Positions 27,990-36,293 of a stretch of 64,000 nt of DNA are shown one piece after another. The stretch comes from JBFHFS01 sp041583495 (GTDB lineage Bacteria > Bacteroidota > Bacteroidia > Bacteroidales > Marinilabiliaceae): the NCBI GenBank assembly GCA_041583495.1, contig JBFHFS010000017.1:1-64000 (forward strand), in the 5' to 3' direction. Both the position numbers and the translations under genes were made by a program. The notes under the pieces are model-generated. The model was not told where the DNA came from, ran no database searches, and saw only the letters and a list, made by a program, of their open reading frames with translations. Position 1 is the first letter of the stretch. Each line of letters opens with the position of its first letter.

Positions 27990-28826
27990 TTATTTTGAAT
28001 AGTATTGTATCAGGCCCGGCATGGGATCCTTGGAAATGTGGCCCACCTTAAGGTTGAACCTTTTGGCTGCCTCTGTCAGCTGCTCTTTAAAGTGCCAGGC
28101 AATGCTCCCTGTAAAATGAACGGGCAGAGAGGTGGCCGATCGGTATTGCATCACATTTCGTGAGAAAAATTCACTGAAGGCCTCGGTGACAATCTTAGCG
28201 ATAGCAGGTTCTTTTATGTGCTCGGAGACAAATTGTGTGAATTGGGCGGCAAACCGGTTTGGAAAGGGTTTTCTGTAAATGCTGTCCAGAACTTCGGCCG
28301 GGGTTATGGCATATTTATCGAAGAAGGTTTTGGTTAACGCTTCGGGCAATTGATTTTTTAAAACATCGGAAAGCAGTTTCTTCCCAAGGGCCGCTCCGCT
28401 GCCTTCGTCTCCCAAAATAAATCCCAACGGGGACACATTGTGAACAATAGTATGACCATTGTAGTGGCAGGAGTTGGACCCCGTACCCAAAATACATGCG
28501 ATGCCCTCCCCGTGGCCACACAAAGCATGTGCAGCCCCCATTAAATCGCTGGCGACCTCTATTTTGGGGGAGTTGAAAAATTGGGTCAGTGCCTTCTCTA
28601 CGATACTGCTGGCCTCGGGATTGGCACAGCCTGCCCCGTAAAAATGAAGGGACTTGAAGTTTCTCAGGGGCGTGTCATACTCCTTTTCAAGAGTGCTCAG
28701 AATGGCGGCTTCGTCCTGATAATAAGGATTGATACCTGCAGTTTGAACCAGAGTATGGTCTCCCGTGATGGTGTTTAATAAACACCAGTTGGTTTTTGTG
28801 GATCCGCTGTCTGCAATTAATATCAT
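27990..28826 (-). CDS. BadF/BcrA-type N-acetylmuramate/N-acetylglucosamine kinase
   Basis: 278 residues of the ASKHA fold. Phosphate-1 loop ADSGSTKTNWCL (about 5-16), phosphate-2 CILGTGSNSCHYNG (about 112-125) and conserved SPLGFILGDEGSGAALGKK (about 131-149). The adjacent murQ makes MurNAc the likely substrate (MurK role, giving MurNAc-6-P), although homologues also use GlcNAc. It is transcribed with murQ from the minus-strand box at 28936-28929, divergently from the amidase gene. The substrate assignment is inferred from context. Confidence 0.9.
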   Translation of the reverse strand: MILIADSGSTKTNWCLLNTITGDHTLVQTAGINPYYQDEAAILSTLEKEYDTPLRNFKSLHFYGAGCANPEASSIVEKALTQFFNSPKIEVASDLMGAAHALCGHGEGIACILGTGSNSCHYNGHTIVHNVSPLGFILGDEGSGAALGKKLLSDVLKNQLPEALTKTFFDKYAITPAEVLDSIYRKPFPNRFAAQFTQFVSEHIKEPAIAKIVTEAFSEFFSRNVMQYRSATSLPVHFTGSIAWHFKEQLTEAAKRFNLKVGHISKDPMPGLIQYYSK

Positions 28827-28928
28827 AACAATTCCCTCCGTAGTTTAAAATATAATTAAAATAGTGGGTCAATAATACGTTTGCATTTGTGGGTATGTTA
28901 ACCAAAATGAACGTTGTTTTTCGCTCTG

Positions 28929-28936
28929 CAAAGATA
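28929..28936 (-). promoter_or_regulatory. -7 box for kinase-murQ operon
   Basis: The minus strand reads TATCTTTG, an exact consensus, about 100 nt upstream of the kinase ATG. It lies only 12 bp from the divergent plus-strand box, so the two promoters are likely to be controlled together. Confidence 0.65.
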
Positions 28937-28948
28937 GTAAAAATTGCT

Positions 28949-28956
28949 TAATTTTG
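28949..28956 (+). promoter_or_regulatory. -7 box for the amidase operon
   Basis: TAATTTTG matches TAnnTTTG, about 155 nt upstream of the preferred amidase ATG (29112). It is back to back with the kinase promoter. Confidence 0.55.
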
Positions 28957-29111
28957 CGTATTATATAAGATGTATTACAAGTGTTTGTTTGTTCAAAAAT
29001 TGTTCCTATTTTTGAACCTAAGAAGAACTTTCCTATAGCGTTGTTTAATTGATGGTATTTAAGGAGTGGCGCTTGGGTTTTGGGGCTAAAATTACAATAA
29101 TATCCTGCAGT

Positions 29112-32100
29112 ATGAGGCATTTCCATCGGTTATTTCTGTGTATATGTATGTGTGTGTCTGCTCTGCTCATTGGTAGTTTAAGTGCATCTTCGCAGGAAAG
29201 AAACCCCAGAGAGGTCCGATTGGAAAAACGGGTGGTTCGTCAGCTTAGTGATTTGCCCGATTTGTTCGAGGGCTGGCATCACCTGGGGAAGCTGGGTGTT
29301 GATAGCCTGAGACTCAACCTGGAAAGGCGTTCCCTCCACTTTTTTTGGGCGCCCGATGTGACCCACATACCCGTGAGAGCTCCCTGGATTGTTGGTGTTC
29401 GCCAAACGATACAAGAAAATCTGAGTGCCAAATACCGGGATTGGTCCGTTGAATTAACCACTCGTGGCAGACCCCTGGAAGACTTTGTACCTCAATATTT
29501 TCGGAAGGGTTATCTGCCCGATGATTCGTTGCGGATGATCGTTAAAGAGGAGGTTCGTCCTTTGGTTAGGGTGGCAGGAGAACCCCAATTTAGCAAGGGT
29601 CTGGGTGGGCATCATATTGCCCTGTGGCCAAGCCATGGATATTATTATGAGGCTTCGCTCGATCGCTGGGAGTGGCAACGGGCCCGCCTCTTCGGAACGG
29701 TAGAGGATCTTTTTCCTTTTTCGTTTATCCAGGGTTTCCTGGCCCCGATGCTCGAAAATGCAGGAGCCCGGGTGCTGACTCCCCGCGAGCGCGATATTCA
29801 ATCTCTGGAGGTGGTGGTGGACAACGATGGGTCGACTGCCGGCTCGCGTATTATTGTGGAAGGAGAGGAGCTGCAGATAGATACAGTGGATCATGGATTT
29901 GCACTTCCTGATACTCTTTTTGAGGGGGATAATCCCTTTCAATCGGGTTCTTATTTAAGGTTAACCGCTCTGGAGGATAAGGCCGGTAAGCTGACCTATC
30001 TTCCCTGTTTCACCCAATCGGGAGAATATGCCGTTTATGTCTCCTGGGCTCGTGGGTCACACGCCTCCGATAGCGTTGCCTACCTGGTAAACCATACGGG
30101 TGGGAGTACTCTTTTTTATGTCAATCAAACCATGGGCTATGGTACGTGGGTGTATTTGGGGACCTTTTGTTTTGTCAGCGGCACCAATGCTGAAAAGGGT
30201 TCGGTGACTTTATTGGTGCCCAATGATGCAAACGTTTCCGTTACGGCCGATGCAGTCCGTTTTGGCGGTGGGATGGGGAATGTAGCACGCCGCCCGTCTA
30301 ATGAATATGTTCCCAATCAGTGGTCCTTGAACGAGGGGACAGTAAAGCTTCCTGCAACCAGAATGGGAAATACGGGTGCTTCCCACTATAAACTGAGTGG
30401 TAAACCCCGCTGGATGGAGGCTGCAAGATACTGGCTTCAATATGCCGGTATGCCCGACACACTGGTTTATAGTCTCAACCAAAATAAGAACGATTACAAC
30501 GACGATTATCAATCGCGGGGGGAGTGGGTCAATTACTTGATGGGTGCCCCTAACGGGCCCACCAGGGCGCCCGATAGGCCTGGTTTAAATATTCCCATCG
30601 ATCTGGCTTTCGCCTTGCATACCGATGCGGGGATTACCCCCAACGACTCGATCATAGGCACTTTAGGCATTTACAGTAGTCTCCGCAACGAGGGCCTTTT
30701 TCCCAATGGAACCTCGAAATTGGCCAGTCGTGATTTGACCGACCTGGTACAGACTCAGATTGTCTCGGATATTCGCGCCACGGTCAATGATCATTGGACC
30801 AGGCGGGCCATGTGGGATAAAGCTTATTCGGAAGCCTGGAAGCCAGGCGTCCCCACCATGTTGCTCGAGTTGCTCTCGCATCAGAATCTGGCCGATATGG
30901 AATATGGGCTCGATCCACGATTTAAATTCAGGGTGGCTCGTGCCATCTATAAAGGAATGGTGCGTTTTCAGGCTGCGCGCGAGGGGCGCGAGGCCGTTAT
31001 TGCGCCTTTGGCTCCCGACCATATGGCTATAGAACATATGAATGGCCGGCGGGTGAAGATCAGCTGGCAGCCTGTTCCGGATTCACTGGAAGCCTCGGCT
31101 GTCCCTTCACAATACAAAGTGTACAGGCGGTTGGAGGCCAATGGTTTTGACAATGGAGTGGTCACCTCTAAGCCTTTCTTAATAGTCGACCTGCCCGAAT
31201 ATGAAACCATTTACAGCTTTAAAGTGGCTGCCGTGAACGAGGGGGGAGAGAGCTTGACCAGTGAAACCTTGTCGGTATCGCTTCAGCCCGATAGCCCTAA
31301 CCTGGCTCTTATCGTGAACGGCTTCGACCGGGTGGCACCGCCGGCATTTGTGGAGGGATCCGTAGCGGGCCTGGCCCCCTGGGACGACGAAGGGGTACCT
31401 TATATTCAGGATGTTAGCTTTACCGGCAAACAGTACGACTACAACCGCTCTTCCCCCTGGCTCGATGACGACAGTCCCGGCCATGGGGCCAGTTATTCTG
31501 ATTCCGAAGGACAGGTGATCCCCGGGAATAATTTCGACTTCGTTCGGGTGCATGGAGAGGCCTTGAGGGAAGCCGGCTTATCCTTTGTCTCGGTAAGTGA
31601 CGAAGTTTTCGAAGAAGCGGGCTTTGATATCTCTGCCTACATGGCCGTGGATGTCATTTTTGGCGAGGAGAAAGCCACCCGGAGTCTCTCACCCAATAAG
31701 ACCCAAGAGTTTCGAATATGGACCCCTTCCATGATCTCTTCGCTGGGCCGCTATCTTGAGAACGGGGGCAACCTTCTTCTTTCCGGGGCCTATATAGGTT
31801 CGGAGATGATCGAAAACAGCGACTCGGCAGCCATTGGGTTTGCGAAGAACTATCTTCATTTTGAATGGCGTACCAATCATGCCGATAACCTTGGAAAAGT
31901 GGTGGTGACCGATGAACTGGCTGCCCGATTCCCCGCTTCGGTTAACTATAATACTTCCTTTCTTCCCGGAGTCTATAAGGTGGAAGCACCCGATGGACTG
32001 GAGCCTAAAGGCGAAAGTGCCCACCGTCTTTACCGGTATGCCAGTAATAATGTGAGCGCCGCAGTGGCCTACGAAGGAAAGCACCGGAGTGTGGTTTTGG

Positions 32101-32213
32101 GGTTTCCTTTTGAGAGCATTGTGGATGTGACACAAAGAAATGCATTGATGATACAGATTATCGCGTTTTTTGAGAATAATATGAAATCGTTTAACAGAAT
32201 AGATAAAGAATAA
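29112..32213 (+). CDS. N-acetylmuramoyl-L-alanine amidase with inserted golvesin-like domain
   Basis: 1033 residues from ATG 29112, chosen because it opens a signal peptide (LFLCICMCVSALLIGSLSASSQ); a TTG at 29049 would bury it. An Amidase_3-like catalytic domain appears split: the first half is near 170-230 (WPSHGYYYE, His 175; TVED, Glu 198). A golvesin C-terminal-like beta-sandwich is inserted at about 279-384 (SGEYAVYVSWARGSHASDSV). The second half is near 430-620 (FALHTDAG, His 503; TMLLELLSHQN, Glu 586). His-Glu-His zinc ligands plus a catalytic Glu are the Amidase_3 set. An Fn3 domain (about 630-730) and a C-terminal domain of about 300 residues follow. Homologues are often labelled xanthan lyase; the residues fit an amidase releasing stem peptides from MurNAc. 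It is the first gene of a five-gene run. Confidence 0.8.
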   Translation: MRHFHRLFLCICMCVSALLIGSLSASSQERNPREVRLEKRVVRQLSDLPDLFEGWHHLGKLGVDSLRLNLERRSLHFFWAPDVTHIPVRAPWIVGVRQTIQENLSAKYRDWSVELTTRGRPLEDFVPQYFRKGYLPDDSLRMIVKEEVRPLVRVAGEPQFSKGLGGHHIALWPSHGYYYEASLDRWEWQRARLFGTVEDLFPFSFIQGFLAPMLENAGARVLTPRERDIQSLEVVVDNDGSTAGSRIIVEGEELQIDTVDHGFALPDTLFEGDNPFQSGSYLRLTALEDKAGKLTYLPCFTQSGEYAVYVSWARGSHASDSVAYLVNHTGGSTLFYVNQTMGYGTWVYLGTFCFVSGTNAEKGSVTLLVPNDANVSVTADAVRFGGGMGNVARRPSNEYVPNQWSLNEGTVKLPATRMGNTGASHYKLSGKPRWMEAARYWLQYAGMPDTLVYSLNQNKNDYNDDYQSRGEWVNYLMGAPNGPTRAPDRPGLNIPIDLAFALHTDAGITPNDSIIGTLGIYSSLRNEGLFPNGTSKLASRDLTDLVQTQIVSDIRATVNDHWTRRAMWDKAYSEAWKPGVPTMLLELLSHQNLADMEYGLDPRFKFRVARAIYKGMVRFQAAREGREAVIAPLAPDHMAIEHMNGRRVKISWQPVPDSLEASAVPSQYKVYRRLEANGFDNGVVTSKPFLIVDLPEYETIYSFKVAAVNEGGESLTSETLSVSLQPDSPNLALIVNGFDRVAPPAFVEGSVAGLAPWDDEGVPYIQDVSFTGKQYDYNRSSPWLDDDSPGHGASYSDSEGQVIPGNNFDFVRVHGEALREAGLSFVSVSDEVFEEAGFDISAYMAVDVIFGEEKATRSLSPNKTQEFRIWTPSMISSLGRYLENGGNLLLSGAYIGSEMIENSDSAAIGFAKNYLHFEWRTNHADNLGKVVVTDELAARFPASVNYNTSFLPGVYKVEAPDGLEPKGESAHRLYRYASNNVSAAVAYEGKHRSVVLGFPFESIVDVTQRNALMIQIIAFFENNMKSFNRIDKE

Positions 32214-32338
32214 TCCCGGGGAATTGCAATCTTCTCCTTTTAAGGCATGTAGCAGGAATTAAGGTTAGGTGCCCTGATAGGAAAAAAAGATTGTAAATGG
32301 CCCTGGGTTCGATAATTATAAAACAAGCAATTAATCAT

Positions 32339-33814
32339 ATGGAAAAGTCAATTATCTGTTTTTTACCATCCGCCGAAAAGGCTGACCTTGGCCTGACCTT
32401 GGGCGAACTGCAAAAAGAAAATCTGATTACCGACATTTGTGTTGTCACCACGGGCGATGCCAGCATGGTTCCTGAGGGGATAACCTCGGTGGGAGTTCCC
32501 GGGTTTAACTCTACCCAAATGGTAAAGGAGATGGCCCTAAGGAGCAGGGAAGCTGATTATGTGCTTCTTTATTCCAAAACACTGCCCCTGAAGCTGGGTG
32601 CTAATGCGCTTCATCGAATGATGCAGGCTGCCGATAGCGCGGAGGCGGGTATGGTCTATTCCGATTATTATGCCCTTAAAGAGGGTCAGCTTATGCCTTC
32701 CCCGGTGATTGATTATCAGGAGGGTAGCTTAAGGGATGACTTTAACTTTGGCTCACTGATGCTGTTGCGTTCGTCAGCCATACAGCAAGCAGCTGAAGCC
32801 ATGACCACGGAGTATCGGTTTGCAGGGCTCTACGATTTGCGGCTGAAGATCTCGCAAAACTACCGTCTGGTGCGCTTGCCCGAGTTTCTCTATACCGAAA
32901 TGGAGACCGATACCCGCCGGTCGGGAGAAAAGATTTTCGATTATGTTGACCCCAAAAACCGGCAGGTTCAGGTGGAGATGGAGCAGGCTTGCACCCAACA
33001 TCTTAAAGATGTGAAGGCCTGGCTCAAACCGGAGTTCGCAAAGGTCGCCTTCCAGGAAGGGCAATTTCCCGTGGAGGCATCGGTGGTAATACCTGTTCGC
33101 AATCGCATTAAAACCATCGAAGATGCTGTGCGCTCGGTGCTTAGTCAAAAAGCTTCTTTTGCCTTTAACCTTATTGTGGTGGATAACCACTCTACCGATG
33201 GGACTACGGAGATCCTGGCTGCTCTGGCCAAAGAGGATAACCGGTTGATACATGTCGTTCCCCAACGCGATGACCTGGGCATTGGTGGATGCTGGAATGT
33301 GGCGGTGATGCATGCATCGTGTGGAAAGTTTGCCATCCAGCTCGATAGCGACGATTTGTATGTAGACGATAACGTGATTCAAACGGTGGTGGATGCCTTT
33401 TATGAGCAGAATTGCGCCATGGTTGTGGGGGCTTATCAAATGGTTAACTTTAAGCTCGAGGAGATTCCTCCGGGTTTGATCGATCACCGCGAATGGACCC
33501 CCGAAAACGGCCGGAATAATGCTTTGCGCATCAATGGACTGGGAGCTCCGCGGGCTTTTTATACACCCGTTTTGAGGAAGATATTGGTGCCTAACGTGAG
33601 TTATGGTGAGGATTATGCCCTGGGATTAAGCATCTCAAGGCATTACCAGATTGGGCGCATCTATAAGCCTCTTTACCTTTGCCGTCGTTGGGATGACAAT
33701 TCAGACGCCTCATTGGATATTGTGAAGATGAACGGTCATAACCTTTATAAAGACCGCATACGCACACTGGAGCTGTGGGCCCGTATTGCCCTGAATAAGA
33801 AAGACCGGCCCTAA
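32339..33814 (+). CDS. GT2-family glycosyltransferase with N-terminal extension
   Basis: 491 residues from ATG 32339 (an ATG at 32297 adds 14 residues). The N-terminal 230 residues look like a degenerate second transferase-like unit (YVLLYSKTLPLKLGANALHR, EAGMVYSDYYALKEG). The C-terminal half is a classic GT-A domain (ASVVIPVRNRIKTIEDAVRS, LIVVDNHSTDGT, then the DxD-type IQLDSDDLY and SYGEDYALGLSISRHY). There is no TM or signal, so it is cytoplasmic. The gene lies between an amidase and a HIT-like DUF4922 gene, with a 125-bp upstream gap. Neither donor nor acceptor can be inferred. A biosynthetic enzyme inside a catabolic cluster is odd. Confidence 0.82.
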   Translation: MEKSIICFLPSAEKADLGLTLGELQKENLITDICVVTTGDASMVPEGITSVGVPGFNSTQMVKEMALRSREADYVLLYSKTLPLKLGANALHRMMQAADSAEAGMVYSDYYALKEGQLMPSPVIDYQEGSLRDDFNFGSLMLLRSSAIQQAAEAMTTEYRFAGLYDLRLKISQNYRLVRLPEFLYTEMETDTRRSGEKIFDYVDPKNRQVQVEMEQACTQHLKDVKAWLKPEFAKVAFQEGQFPVEASVVIPVRNRIKTIEDAVRSVLSQKASFAFNLIVVDNHSTDGTTEILAALAKEDNRLIHVVPQRDDLGIGGCWNVAVMHASCGKFAIQLDSDDLYVDDNVIQTVVDAFYEQNCAMVVGAYQMVNFKLEEIPPGLIDHREWTPENGRNNALRINGLGAPRAFYTPVLRKILVPNVSYGEDYALGLSISRHYQIGRIYKPLYLCRRWDDNSDASLDIVKMNGHNLYKDRIRTLELWARIALNKKDRP

Positions 33815-33894
33815 CAGGTGGGTGTTCCTGATTTTGACAGGGGACCCCTAACCGGTTTCAACTACCAATATTGGATGGTTACAGATTAAGCAAA

Positions 33895-34872
33895 ATGAGT
33901 TACAATAAAAAGATGGATGTTAGGTTTTCGAAAGAGGTTGAGACGTTGATTAACGACCAACTTAAGGAATGGGATTTGGCCACCATAAACTATGAGGGTT
34001 TAAAGCTGGTCAAAACCCGGTCGTTGTTTTTTAGCGGGGGTACTGAAGTGAAAGTTCAGGTTAACCCGGAGCGTATACGCTCTTCGGCAGCTAAGGTAGA
34101 TGACCGTTCGATAAGGGCGCGACCCTGTTTCCTGTGTCAAAAAAACCTGCCGGTCGCTCAGCGAGGCATCTCTTTCGGGGAGAGTTATCAGGTGCTGGTT
34201 AATCCGTTTCCCATTTTTCCACGCCATCTTACCATACCTCACCAATCTCACACCCTACAGCGAATTAAGGGTCGTTTGGGCGATATGATGAACCTGGCCC
34301 GGGCCCTTCCCGATTTTGTGATTTTTTACAATGGGCCCAGGTGTGGAGCCAGTGCCCCCGATCATTTTCATTTTCAGGCCGGCAATAAAGGTTTTTTACC
34401 CATCGAGCGGGAATTTATGGCCGGTGAGAATCAAACCACTTTGGTGGATACTTCCGCTTTGCGCCTGAGTACCATGGATCACTACCTCCGTAAAACGCTG
34501 GTGTTGGAGGGGACGGATGCAACTGAAACTGAGGTTTGGTTCAACCTGGTTTATGACTTCTTGGAAGGCATTCAACCGGGTGAGGAAGAGCCTATGCTTA
34601 ATATTTTGTGTTCATGGGTGGAGAATCGCTGGCAGGTATTTGTGTTTCCAAGAAAGGCTCATCGACCACGTCAGTTTTATGCTACGGGTGAAGAGCAGAT
34701 ATTGTTGAGCCCCGCATCGGTCGATTTCGGCGGTGTGTTGATTACCCCCCGTCAGGAGGATTATAGTAAGCTAAACAACGAAATTGTGGAGGATATCTTC
34801 GATCAGGTTACCTTGGGAGATGGCGAATGGGAACAACTCATAAGAACCTTAACATCAGCCTCTAACCTCTAA
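33895..34872 (+). CDS. DUF4922 protein, HIT/GalT-like phosphorylase or nucleotidyltransferase
   Basis: 325 residues from ATG 33895 (TTG 33871 and ATG 33913 are alternatives). A possible metal-binding region includes RARPCFLCQKN (near 80-90). The key segment is FVIFYNGPRCGASAPDHFHF followed by QAG (near residue 150). It matches the pattern N-G-x(3)-GAS-x-P-H-x-H-x-Q of GalT and Ap4A phosphorylases and HLHFQA of plant GDP-L-galactose phosphorylase (VTC2), all HIT-superfamily enzymes that attack nucleotide phosphates through a histidine. NPFPIFPRHLTIPH is also HIT-like. There is no signal peptide. I infer a nucleotide-sugar phosphorylase or nucleotidyl transferase acting with the GT2 next door. 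The substrate is unknown. Confidence 0.75.
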   Translation: MSYNKKMDVRFSKEVETLINDQLKEWDLATINYEGLKLVKTRSLFFSGGTEVKVQVNPERIRSSAAKVDDRSIRARPCFLCQKNLPVAQRGISFGESYQVLVNPFPIFPRHLTIPHQSHTLQRIKGRLGDMMNLARALPDFVIFYNGPRCGASAPDHFHFQAGNKGFLPIEREFMAGENQTTLVDTSALRLSTMDHYLRKTLVLEGTDATETEVWFNLVYDFLEGIQPGEEEPMLNILCSWVENRWQVFVFPRKAHRPRQFYATGEEQILLSPASVDFGGVLITPRQEDYSKLNNEIVEDIFDQVTLGDGEWEQLIRTLTSASNL

Positions 34873-34912
34873 TCTCAACCTTTTAACTTTTCCACTTTCA
34901 ACCCCACATATT

Positions 34913-36247
34913 ATGCCACCCAGTATTGAAGTAGGCGTTTTATTTGCACCCGAATTTTCCGTTGTTCTCAATGGCGATTTTAAGCTGAAAGGATCGGGGC
35001 AGTTATTATCCGGGCCTGGCTCGGTGAGGCTTGATGATGAGGTATGTATCCTTTGTGTTAACCAGCGCGAAATAAGAGAGGCTCTGCCCCTGGAGCTGGA
35101 GCCTGTAAATTACCAAACTGCTTCGTTCGACCTTAAAAACGTGGTGATTGGCATCAATTTTCATTGGGAACGCAAAGAAGACCAAAGATTTAAAGGGGTG
35201 CTTCGCATTATTCGGGAGGGGGATCATCTGACGGCTGTTAATAGGTTGCCACTGGAGGATTATCTGGTCAGTGTTATCTCTTCAGAGATGAGTGCAACTT
35301 CTTCTTCTCAATTGCTGAGAGCCCATGCGGTGATTTCCCGCAGTTGGCTGCTGGCTCAAAAAGAGAAAGAGCAGCAGTTGAAAGAAAGCGGCCATTACGT
35401 TACGATGGTGGAAACACCCACCGAAAAGATTAAATGGTACGATCGGGAAGATCATCTTAACTTTGATGTTTGTGCCGACGATCATTGTCAACGCTATCAA
35501 GGCATTACCCGGGCTTCGGCAAGGGAGGTCGAACAGGCCGTGGCCGATACCAGCGGGGAGGTGCTTACCTGGGAGGGAAAGATCGCCGATGCACGGTTCT
35601 CTAAATGCTGTGGGGGCATTACCGAGTTGTTCGAATATGCCTGGGAACCTGTACATCATCCCTATCTGACCAAAGTAATTGATGCCCCTCAGTTACCCGA
35701 AGGATTTGACCTCGACTTAACCGGCGAAGATGCTGCCAGGGCCTGGATTACCGGCAACCCACCCGCCTTTTGCAATACGAATGATGCCGGGGTGTTGTCG
35801 CAGGTACTCAACGATTACGACCAGGAAACAGCCGACTTTTACCGCTGGACCGTTACCTTGTCGCGTGAGGAGATCAAAGCCCTGCTGCTGAAAAAGATTA
35901 ACCTGGACTTAGGCGACATTCTGGACCTGATTCCTGTGGAGCGCGGGGTCTCCGGCCGACTGGTGAAATTAAAAATTGTGGGAACCAAAGGCGCTTTAAC
36001 CATAGGCAAAGAGTTGGAGATCAGAAAAGCGCTCTCCGAATCGCACCTTTACAGCTCTGCCTTTGTGGTGGAAAAAACCGACGGGGAAGATGGCATTCCA
36101 AATTCGTTTACCTTAAGAGGCGCCGGATGGGGGCATGGAGTGGGTTTATGTCAGATTGGAGCCGCCGTGATGGGGGCTAAGGGTTATCCTTATAAGGCGA
36201 TTTTGGAACATTATTTTAGGGGGAGTGTGCTCGAAAAGAGATACTAG
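34913..36247 (+). CDS. SpoIID/LytB-domain protein without signal peptide
   Basis: 444 residues. The SpoIID core is clear: NRLPLEDYLVSVISSEMSAT (Glu of the SxE-M motif, near 120), LRAHAVISRSWLLAQ, SKCCGGITELFEYAWEPV, and the C-terminal LRGAGWGHGVGLCQIGAAVM. SpoIID proteins of sporulating Firmicutes are lytic transglycosylases that cut glycan strands stripped of stem peptides, which fits the amidase upstream. However, the N-terminus (MPPSIEVGVLFAPEFSVVLN) has no signal peptide and no upstream start supplies one. It may be cytoplasmic, acting on imported glycan fragments, or exported in another way. Pyrimidine-rich sequence directly precedes the ATG. Confidence 0.87.
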   Translation: MPPSIEVGVLFAPEFSVVLNGDFKLKGSGQLLSGPGSVRLDDEVCILCVNQREIREALPLELEPVNYQTASFDLKNVVIGINFHWERKEDQRFKGVLRIIREGDHLTAVNRLPLEDYLVSVISSEMSATSSSQLLRAHAVISRSWLLAQKEKEQQLKESGHYVTMVETPTEKIKWYDREDHLNFDVCADDHCQRYQGITRASAREVEQAVADTSGEVLTWEGKIADARFSKCCGGITELFEYAWEPVHHPYLTKVIDAPQLPEGFDLDLTGEDAARAWITGNPPAFCNTNDAGVLSQVLNDYDQETADFYRWTVTLSREEIKALLLKKINLDLGDILDLIPVERGVSGRLVKLKIVGTKGALTIGKELEIRKALSESHLYSSAFVVEKTDGEDGIPNSFTLRGAGWGHGVGLCQIGAAVMGAKGYPYKAILEHYFRGSVLEKRY

Positions 36248-36293
36248 GGGGCGGGTTTGAATACAAAGAGCTTAATTGTTAATGTTGAGACCA

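Noticed and set aside
29112..32213. Label xanthan lyase for the large exported protein
   Set aside because: That name is inherited from automatic annotation; visible His/Glu/His/Glu residues fit an Amidase_3 enzyme and the neighbours are peptidoglycan genes.
32774..33487. 237-codon frame antisense to the GT2 gene
   Set aside because: Antisense shadow; the plus frame has the GT-A and DxD motifs.
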